Assembly: GCA_050010315.1 (NCBI GenBank)
Contig: JBEKLG010000131.1
Location: 1 to 5,194 of the forward strand
DNA length: 5,194 bases
Reading direction: 5' to 3'
DNA from: Bog-793 sp050010315
GTDB taxonomy: Bacteria; Actinomycetota; Acidimicrobiia; Acidimicrobiales; Bog-793
In this document: one piece after another, positions 1 to 5,194 of the stretch
Layout: each line of letters opens with the position of its first letter
How positions within the stretch are numbered: the stretch's first letter is position 1
Made by a program: the position numbers and the translations under genes
The notes under the pieces: generated by a model
Told to the model about the DNA's origin: nothing
What the model saw: the letters and a program-made list of their open reading frames with translations, nothing else
Databases searched by the model: none

Positions 1-266
1 ACGGCTTAGACGCCGTCCGCTAGCGCCATCTCTCCCGACTCGGCTGTGAACACTGGCGACTTGGTCGTCAGCCCTTTCCGGAACCTTGTCGAGCAACACC
101 ACCAGGGGTCGCGGAGGGTTTGACCGCTGTCCTGTAAGGTCCAGGAGAAGGGGGCCGTTTTCGCATTAAACCCCCTGGTACGAGCTCTGCGAAGCGTGGA
201 GCTGAAGCGTTTCGGAGGGCCGACAGCGCGGATCTCCGAATGGTCTTGAATCTCAGGTCAAAATGC
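1..266. other. Downstream flank without a supported gene
   Basis: The stretch after the peptidase gene has short frames on both strands but none with recognisable composition or motif. A minus frame starting at 274 gives 68 residues rich in Arg, Pro and Ser and looks spurious. G-rich and C-rich runs (about 160-164 and 171-175) could pair as GGGGG/CCCCC, but no T-run makes this a convincing terminator. No tRNA or att-like repeat was identified. Confidence 0.45.
211..240. repeat. Inverted repeat TTCGGAG/CTCCGAA downstream of the peptidase gene
   Basis: TTCGGAG (211-217) and CTCCGAA (234-240) form a perfect 7-bp inverted repeat around a 16-base loop. It lies 27 bases beyond the current stop of the peptidase frame and about 90 beyond the presumed original stop. 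No T-run follows on the minus strand, so it is at best a weak or Rho-assisted terminator; chance is possible. Confidence 0.25.
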
Positions 267-1517
267 CTACTCAATCGCGTCGCGCCTGGACGGGCGCACC
301 CCTGCCTGCGACTGCGACGCGGGGATCGCTATGAAGACGCGCGGATCTCCCATACGCCTTGCGTCCAGGTGTTGAACTCCGACCAGGTGATCTGAACCTC
401 CTGCCCCCAGGACACGATCATCGGCCCGGTGCTTGAGTAACACGTATCCACTCGAAAGCGCGTCTTCGACGTCTGTCTCGTCGATCGACACCGAGAGGGT
501 GCCCGTTAAGTACGAACCGGAGATCCCGTACGCCCGCCAATAATCGAACAGCTGTGTTTGATTCAATCCGACGTCAGTACCACCGTTGTATTCGTCTTCC
601 GCCGACCAATAAGCGTCCACCACCGACGCCTCGTCGGGGCTGACGTTGTACGTCGCCTCGATCCAATCTGCCGCAGCCGCCATCGAGCAGTCTCCGATGG
701 CTTCAGGTCCCGCGTTTTGGTAGTTGCTGAACGTGAGGCCCTGGGCGAGGTCAACTGGAGCGACAACTTCCGTTTCGAGTTCCTGGCTGACATTGATTGA
801 CCCGCTGGTGAATGTTGCTCCGATGAATTGATCGCCGTACGTATTCCAATCGGCGGAGCATTCCGCGGAGTTGGTGCTGCCTCCAACAGTGGCGGGACAT
901 AGGTCTTCCTGGGAGGGGTACATGAAATTGCCGCCCTGACCGCCGCCAATCATCGTCCACACGACCTCGCCGCTCGGGATCGCGCACTGTGCAGACGTTC
1001 CATTGGAATACGAGCACGTCGCACTGACCGTGGCCGTGTAATTGACAGTCAAAGAAGTTGTCTCGTTATTTGCGGCGTTCGAGCTGACCGAGATCGAGAC
1101 TGATGTCCCCGTGACGGTGGGTGGGGGTGCCCCTTGCTGGCTCAACGATAGGTGCTTGAGCGCCGAACCTCCGCTTCCGCGAACCCGTACCCAAAAGCGC
1201 CACGAGTCCTCAGCCGTATTGGTATTCGCGGAGAACGCAACTTTGATCCGCCCGATACCGCCCGAGCAATGGACATAGAGAGGAGGCGAACCTCCGCCTC
1301 CAAACTCGCACATCTTTCCCCTTAGGACGCGCGCGGTCAGGGTGACCGTGCCGCCGGGGGCCGGGACGGAAGCCGTATTAGAACGGAACCAAACGATTGC
1401 GGGAGCGCGTCGGACGACTCGGTGCTGGACCGTGGCTGCCCCAGCCGCGTTAGTGAGCGCGAAGTAAGCCAGATACGCGACGAGTCCAAGGCCTACCCAA
1501 ACAATGACCCTTCGCAT
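267..1517 (-). CDS. Secreted Ig-like / papain-C39-like cysteine peptidase, C-terminus disrupted by frameshift
   Basis: The 416-residue product starts MRRVIVWVGLGLV, a typical signal peptide (two Arg, hydrophobic core to about residue 22, likely cleavage after AGA near residue 27). Two beta-rich Ig-like regions follow (about 40-140, ending SLSQQGAPPPT, and 140-252) with cysteines in close pairs (70/84, 168/178, 207/220) that suit disulfides outside the cell. From about 260 comes a papain/C39-like fold: GDCSMAAAADW with presumed nucleophile Cys277, then QLFDYWRAYGISG and EDALSSGYVLL. After Leu361 the frame yields 55 residues unlike the family, and no convincing His region follows. The family-like end is in another frame (separate entry). 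The start at 1517 has AAAGAGGGG just upstream and places the signal peptide at the terminus; an in-frame ATG at 1637 would add 40 unlikely residues inside the upstream gene. It lies 19 bases after the PAS-GGDEF-EAL stop, so it is probably co-transcribed. Secretion is well supported, the peptidase class moderately, and activity is doubtful. Confidence 0.82.
   Translation of the reverse strand: MRRVIVWVGLGLVAYLAYFALTNAAGAATVQHRVVRRAPAIVWFRSNTASVPAPGGTVTLTARVLRGKMCEFGGGGSPPLYVHCSGGIGRIKVAFSANTNTAEDSWRFWVRVRGSGGSALKHLSLSQQGAPPPTVTGTSVSISVSSNAANNETTSLTVNYTATVSATCSYSNGTSAQCAIPSGEVVWTMIGGGQGGNFMYPSQEDLCPATVGGSTNSAECSADWNTYGDQFIGATFTSGSINVSQELETEVVAPVDLAQGLTFSNYQNAGPEAIGDCSMAAAADWIEATYNVSPDEASVVDAYWSAEDEYNGGTDVGLNQTQLFDYWRAYGISGSYLTGTLSVSIDETDVEDALSSGYVLLKHRADDRVLGAGGSDHLVGVQHLDARRMGDPRVFIAIPASQSQAGVRPSRRDAIE
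329..436 (-). pseudogene. Out-of-frame C-terminal segment of the cysteine peptidase domain
   Basis: Reading the strand one base out of the current frame from 436 gives SSTGPMIVSWGQEVQITW, then a segment ending GVWEIRASS and a TAG at 331-329. This matches what I recall of the final strands of papain/C39-like secreted peptidases, where a HxVxVxGY strand is followed by G.(L/M)IV(T/S)WGQ...TW.......WEI. The residues before it in this frame (RQTSKTRFRVDTCY) do not look like the family, so the segment is not an independent gene. It is the probable original end of the peptidase gene, now disconnected. The strand bearing the catalytic His, expected just before GYSSTG, is not present in any frame here. 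Assignment rests on pattern memory rather than a search. Confidence 0.7.
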
Positions 1518-1536
1518 CGCCCCTCTTTGTATCGCA
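1518..1536 (-). promoter_or_regulatory. Intercistronic gap with Shine-Dalgarno deciding the peptidase start
   Basis: Only 19 bases separate the TGA of the GGDEF-EAL gene (1539-1537) from the ATG at 1517. On the minus strand they end AAAGAGGGGCG directly before that ATG; AGAGGGG is a purine-rich ribosome-binding site, set rather close. There is no room for a terminator or a full promoter, so the two genes are probably one operon with coupled translation. A second ATG overlapping the stop (1537-1535) is in another frame and closes after 14 codons. Confidence 0.6.
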
Positions 1537-4398
1537 TCACCCGCCAGGGCGCCCGCCCTTGAGATACTCCATGTACACGTCGAAGCTGCACGGTCGCGCG
1601 AACAAGTACCCCTGCGCGTACTGGCATCCAAGATCACGCACTGCCGCGAGCTCTTCGGCGGTCTCGACGCCCTCGGCGATCACGCGGAGACCGAGCACCT
1701 CCCCGATGGCGATCACAGCCGCCACGAGAGTGGCGGCGTAAGGGTCAACGTCCATGTCGGCGATGAAGGACTGATCGATCTTGAGTTCGTCGACCGTGAA
1801 TCGACGCAGGTAGGCGAGTGACGAGTACCCGGTGCCGAAGTCGTCGATGGAAAGTCGCGTCCCGAAGGCCCGCAGCTCGTGCAGCACCTTGGAGAAGTAG
1901 TCGATGTCTTCCATCAGCACGGACTCGGTGATCTCGAGGCAGAGCAGCTTCGGTTCGATGCCGGTCGCTGAGATCAGTTCCTCCAAGGCGCGAATGAAGT
2001 CGCTGGACCGCAGTTGCACGGCGGAGACGTTGACCGACATGGTGCTCGCTGTTTGTCGGGACTTGGCCCGGTTGGCGAGTGCGAGTGCATTGCAAGCCTG
2101 TTCGAGCACCCATTCGCCGATCGGGACGATCAGCCCGCAATCCTCGGCAACCGGGATGAATTCCGCCGGGCCTATTGTCCCCAGGTCCTGGTCATGCCAT
2201 CGCAGTAACGCCTCGGCGCCAATGAAACGCTCCTCGATCATCGACCACACCGGCTGGAAAGCGAGTGCGAACTCGTGGTTGTCGAGCCCGCGCCGCAGGC
2301 CCGTCTCTATGGTGGAGCGCCGTTCGGCTTCGGCCCGCAGGGTGTCGTCGAATACCTCGTATCGTGCCCTGCCAAGATCCTTGGCGCGATGCATCGCGAG
2401 ATCGGCGTCGCGCAACAGCTTGTCGGCGCTCTGGCCCGCTTTGCCCGTCGCGATCCCGATCGACGCCGTCACGTGCACCTCTTCGCCGGCGATGTCGAAC
2501 GGGGCAGCGAACGAGTTCAACGTGTGGTCCGCGATCTTGAGCACATCGGTTCCGGCGAGGAGCTTCTCGGACACGACGATGAATTCGTCGCCGCTGAAGC
2601 GTCCTACGGTGTCCGCGGAGCGCAAGGACGCCACCAGTCGTGTGGCGACAGCTCTCAGCACCGCATCGCCAAAACTGTGGCCGCGCGTGTCGTTGAAGAC
2701 CTTGAAGCGGTCCAGGTCAATGAAGAGCAAGGCGACCGACCCATTCTCGCGGGTGGCCCGCGGCAAACCGTGCTCGATCCTGTCCATCAGCAGCAACCGG
2801 TTAGGAAGCCCAGTGAGGGGATCGTGAAGCGTTTCGTGCTCGAGTTGCAGTTCCGCCGCCTTCCGGTCGCTGATGTCACGAGTGATGCCGTCAATCCCGA
2901 TGACTTCTCTGTCTGCGTCAAGCACGGCGCCCAGGCTCTGGTTGACCCAGATCCCGGAGCCGTCCTTGCGCACGAGCTCGACATCGACGGTGGTCTCGGC
3001 GCGGCCCGAACGCACGCGCGCCAGCCAGAGGTCACGAGAGGAGGGGTCGACCAGGCGGTTGATGAGCTCAGACTGGGCATAGAACTCGTCCGGCGCATAC
3101 CCGGTGAGCACGACCGATGCTGGGCTCACGAACTCGAAACCGGGATCGGGCAAGATCCGGTAGCGGAATATGAGGTCACGTGAATTCTCGGCGAGCATGC
3201 TGAGCTGCATCTCGACGCTCCGTGCTTTCTCTTCCGCCTCGCGACGGTCCGTGATGTCCTGCACGACGCCGAGCAGCTCGACTGGCTCCCCGGTCGCGTC
3301 GGTGAGGACGTCCCCTGCCGTGAAGACCCATCGCTGCGTGCCGTCCGGGCGCACGATCCGGTGCTCAAGCTCGTAGTGGCCCTCTTGGGCGATCGCCGAG
3401 AGCGCTGCTGATCGCACGCGCTCAAGATCATCAGGGTGGACACGCGCGAAGTAGTCCTCCAGCGTCAGGTTGGGACGCTCGGCGGCTCCGAAGATCCGGA
3501 ACACCTCACTCGTGCAGATCAATGGTCCGTTTGAAGCGACCGCAAAGACCCACCCACCGAGGTGGGCGATGCGCTGGGCCTGCTCGATCAGTCCCCGGTT
3601 CTCCGCGAGATCGCGCTCGCGCTGCTTGCGCTCGGTGATCTCGTGCAGGATCGCTGACTTCCCAACGACCGAGCCGTCTGGAGCGAAGATCGGCGACAGG
3701 CTCATCGACACATCGAACTTCGTGCCGTCGCGCCGTGTCCGCGTCGTGTCGTGGTAGCTCAGGCGCTCCCCGGCCATCACCCTGGCGAACACCTGCTCGA
3801 AGTCTTCGAGCTCTTCTCCCTCGAGGATCTCCCCATAGAAGCGACCGACCATCTCGCTGGCGCCATAGCCGAAGAGGCGCTCGGCGCTCCCGTTCCAACT
3901 CGTCACATACCCTTGCAGGTCAGTGCTGAACATGGCGTCTTCGGCGCTCTCGACGATCGCGGCAAACAGCGCTCGGATCTGCTCCGAGCGTTGCCGACCG
4001 GTGATGTCGTGAGCGATCCAGGTAGCCCCAACGAGCTGCCCGTCGGAGCCGTCAATCGGAGCGATCGTCAGTGATACCTGCACCCTGAAGTCATCCTTGC
4101 GAGATCGCGTCGTCTCGAGGTGGTCAACACGCTCGCCCCGGGCGAGTCGGTCCATGAACATCGAGTGCTCCGACCGCTGGGCCTCGGGCACGATCATCTC
4201 GATGTTCTGACCGATGGCCTCAGCCGCCGTCCATCCGTACAGGCGTTCAGCTGCGGGGTTCCAACTCGTGATCGTGCCGTCGAGGCTCGTAGAGCCGATC
4301 GCGTCATCGCTCGAGTCGGCGACTTCGGCAGCAACTAGAAGAGCCGCGGATGTCTCCGCTGGCAAATCCTCGAACTCCGCTAGTCGGTCGAGGATCAT
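1537..4398 (-). CDS. Four-PAS GGDEF-EAL protein: diguanylate cyclase / c-di-GMP phosphodiesterase
   Basis: Makes and/or degrades the second messenger cyclic-di-GMP in the cytoplasm. The 953-residue product has no signal peptide or membrane segment. Four PAS sensor domains lie at about residues 25-135, 142-256, 275-385 and 398-513; the first two share TSWN..AERL and look like a tandem duplication. The GGDEF domain (about 516-685) carries LDRFK..ND..GH..GD and the variant signature SGDEF (602-606), with an RxxD inhibitory site (R593-D596) exactly five residues upstream. The EAL domain (about 695-945) has EALLRW (E729), N790, E822 of LEITES, D852-D853 of DDFGTGYSSL, K873, E909 of AEGVET and Q926, so the phosphodiesterase residues are complete. 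In-family knowledge makes this potentially bifunctional; net activity cannot be read from sequence. The ATG at 4398 is the only good start: upstream in frame there are six sense codons without ATG/GTG/TTG before a TGA, and the Shine-Dalgarno is weak. It overlaps the stop of a small upstream frame (ATGA). The PAS ligands are unknown; no haem or flavin motif is evident. Confidence 0.96.
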   Translation of the reverse strand: MILDRLAEFEDLPAETSAALLVAAEVADSSDDAIGSTSLDGTITSWNPAAERLYGWTAAEAIGQNIEMIVPEAQRSEHSMFMDRLARGERVDHLETTRSRKDDFRVQVSLTIAPIDGSDGQLVGATWIAHDITGRQRSEQIRALFAAIVESAEDAMFSTDLQGYVTSWNGSAERLFGYGASEMVGRFYGEILEGEELEDFEQVFARVMAGERLSYHDTTRTRRDGTKFDVSMSLSPIFAPDGSVVGKSAILHEITERKQRERDLAENRGLIEQAQRIAHLGGWVFAVASNGPLICTSEVFRIFGAAERPNLTLEDYFARVHPDDLERVRSAALSAIAQEGHYELEHRIVRPDGTQRWVFTAGDVLTDATGEPVELLGVVQDITDRREAEEKARSVEMQLSMLAENSRDLIFRYRILPDPGFEFVSPASVVLTGYAPDEFYAQSELINRLVDPSSRDLWLARVRSGRAETTVDVELVRKDGSGIWVNQSLGAVLDADREVIGIDGITRDISDRKAAELQLEHETLHDPLTGLPNRLLLMDRIEHGLPRATRENGSVALLFIDLDRFKVFNDTRGHSFGDAVLRAVATRLVASLRSADTVGRFSGDEFIVVSEKLLAGTDVLKIADHTLNSFAAPFDIAGEEVHVTASIGIATGKAGQSADKLLRDADLAMHRAKDLGRARYEVFDDTLRAEAERRSTIETGLRRGLDNHEFALAFQPVWSMIEERFIGAEALLRWHDQDLGTIGPAEFIPVAEDCGLIVPIGEWVLEQACNALALANRAKSRQTASTMSVNVSAVQLRSSDFIRALEELISATGIEPKLLCLEITESVLMEDIDYFSKVLHELRAFGTRLSIDDFGTGYSSLAYLRRFTVDELKIDQSFIADMDVDPYAATLVAAVIAIGEVLGLRVIAEGVETAEELAAVRDLGCQYAQGYLFARPCSFDVYMEYLKGGRPGG

Positions 4399-4547
4399 CT
4401 CGCACCCGCAATGCAGTCAATTCCGTCTGCCACGCTGGCCGTGAGCGAGCACGTGCCGGTTCCGGTGAACTTCACGAGCGACCCGAGCGAAATGTTTGTC
4501 GGCGTTGGGGCCTGATTCTCAGTGATCACGACGGCCACAGGAGCCAT
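4395..4547 (-). CDS. Small 50-residue frame, Ig-like C-terminal fragment, coupled to the PAS-GGDEF-EAL start
   Basis: An ATG at 4547 opens a 50-codon frame whose TGA (4397-4395) overlaps the start of the c-di-GMP gene as ATGA, the usual sign of translational coupling. The product begins MAPVAVVITENQAPTPT and continues SLGSLVKFTGTGTCSLTA, ending CIAGAR. The GTGTCSLTA stretch resembles a strand of bacterial Ig-like repeats in surface proteins (recollection, not a search), and two cysteines (33 and 45) would fit a disulfide. Codons are GC-ending and ordinary for the window. Against a complete gene: no signal peptide, no Shine-Dalgarno before the ATG, an in-frame TAG (4559-4557) only nine bases upstream of it, and a length shorter than one Ig domain. 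I read it as either a small leader gene or, more likely, the surviving tail of a larger surface-protein gene. Confidence 0.35.
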   Translation of the reverse strand: MAPVAVVITENQAPTPTNISLGSLVKFTGTGTCSLTASVADGIDCIAGAR

Positions 4548-5194
4548 GCAAGAAAGCTAAACCGCGATCGATGATATGAGAGGGATTCAGGCGCAAACGA
4601 CCCGGGAACAATGATCAAAACGTCTCATCATCGAACTCAGAATGACTACGAGCCGGAATGTGGACTCTCTTCCACGACAACGATGTCTCCCGGCCGCAAG
4701 CAAGACGGCTGCTACAGGCTGTGCGTCGGAACCGGGCTTCGGTCCGCCCGTAAGCCGGCCGAGTTCCGCGACACCAGCGCCTTTCCATACCGCATCGACA
4801 GCTGGCGAGAAGTCAGGCGCGCCGGTCATAATGGTCTCGCCACGCGGCACGTCGGCACGCCATTGGGATATTTTGGGGGCCCCACCGCGATCGGCGCGCC
4901 ACCGAAGGCGGGCCCCTAGCTGGGCCGAAAGCATAGACAATCCTCGAAAAGTCCGGCCATACTCGAGAAATCGACGTTTCCGGTCGATTGTGCTCGGCAG
5001 TGCTCGTATCTTCCCCGCACCAGAACCGCGGTGCGCGTGGCGATGACTCTTCCGGGAAGCCCGCACCTCAAGACCCCTGCGGACGTCTCGGGAACCATCG
5101 ATCGCGCCACGAGCCGAATGAGCAACGTGCGACCACCCCGTTGCTTGAAGTGGTCTCAACGCACACGAGGTTCCATTCCACCGCCCGCGCCTCT
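4548..5194. other. About 650 bases without a supported gene
   Basis: Several open frames cross this stretch on both strands, but they are Arg/Ser/Pro-rich, overlap one another, and show no family resemblance. On the minus strand an 80-residue frame from an ATG at 4829 (begins MTGAPDFSPAVDAVWKG, stop at 4589-4587) has a plausible first half but no recognisable domain. A minus frame open from the window edge to a TGA at 5070-5068 (begins EARAVEWNLVCVET) could be the tail of a gene starting beyond the window, which I cannot confirm. A TATCAT hexamer (4576-4571) 24 bases before the ATG at 4547 is -10-like, but no well-spaced -35 is visible. No tRNA, riboswitch or mobile element was seen. Confidence 0.5.
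4969..4989. repeat. Palindrome AATCGAC-N7-GTCGATT upstream of the operon
   Basis: AATCGAC (4969-4975) and GTCGATT (4983-4989) are exact inverted arms separated by GTTTCCG. The size and dyad symmetry suit a protein operator or a small hairpin. It sits about 420 bases upstream of the first small frame and about 570 upstream of the GGDEF-EAL start, far for control of that operon, so any role would more likely concern an unseen gene or promoter nearby. Confidence 0.25.

Noticed and set aside
226..350. 12-bp direct repeat GCGCGGATCTCC at 226-237 and 339-350
   Set aside because: About one such 12-mer pair is expected by chance in a window this size; no insertion-like sequence or other repeat structure accompanies it.
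267..434. SDHLVGVQHLDARR...DP in the current frame as the C39 catalytic His region
   Set aside because: It superficially resembles a C39 His strand, but it is the shifted reading of bases that in the other frame encode the much stronger family ending SWGQEVQITW...GVWEI.
1518..1637. Extending the secreted peptidase start to the in-frame ATG at 1637
   Set aside because: It would add 40 residues lying mostly within the EAL gene, burying the clear signal peptide; the ATG at 1517 has a ribosome-binding site and puts the signal peptide at the N-terminus.
1904..3183. Long plus-strand open frames of about 300 residues inside the GGDEF-EAL gene
   Set aside because: They are antisense shadows of a well-supported gene, with Arg/Ser-rich composition and no recognisable domain.
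4876..4917. GGGGCCC-type palindromes that might form a terminator
   Set aside because: GGGCCC is self-complementary so pairing is ambiguous, and no T-run follows on either strand.
1..5194. Cyclic-di-GMP (GEMM) riboswitch, tRNA, CRISPR array or transposase
   Set aside because: I looked for GEMM-like GGGCAAA/ACGCAAAGCC elements, TTCGA-type tRNA arms, regular repeats and transposase motifs on both strands and found nothing convincing.

Overview
The window is GC-rich bacterial DNA in which every convincing gene lies on the minus strand. The combination of a multi-PAS GGDEF-EAL protein with an actinobacterial-looking secreted Ig-like/cysteine-peptidase protein, plus the high-GC codon use, suggests an actinobacterium, possibly of the Thermoleophilia type (Solirubrobacter, Conexibacter and relatives). 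That placement is an inference from style and no marker gene is present to confirm it.

Layout, read in the direction of transcription (high to low coordinates). Positions 5194-4548 hold no gene I can support, only short open stretches and one good palindrome. A 50-codon reading frame (4547-4395) encodes a piece that looks like the end of an Ig-like surface domain; its stop overlaps the next start as ATGA. The main gene (4398-1537) encodes a soluble 953-residue four-PAS diguanylate cyclase/phosphodiesterase in which both catalytic domains look intact. Nineteen bases later a second gene (1517-267) encodes a secreted protein with a signal peptide, two Ig-like regions and a papain/C39-like cysteine peptidase domain. 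Positions 266-1 hold no supported gene.

The main observation is that the peptidase gene appears broken near its end. The reading frame loses family resemblance after residue 361. The expected C-terminal block (STGPMIVSWGQ...TW...GVWEI) is present in the DNA but in another frame, ending at 329, and the intervening stretch that should carry the catalytic histidine is missing. A short deletion that also shifts the frame, possibly between GTTACTC direct repeats, explains all of this.

If expressed together, the two main genes would pair a cytoplasmic cyclic-di-GMP enzyme with an exported cysteine peptidase. This recalls, without matching, the LapD/LapG logic of c-di-GMP-controlled surface proteolysis. 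In this strain the peptidase half is probably inactive, and the small upstream Ig-like frame may also be a remnant, so the intact c-di-GMP gene sits between two eroded surface-protein genes.
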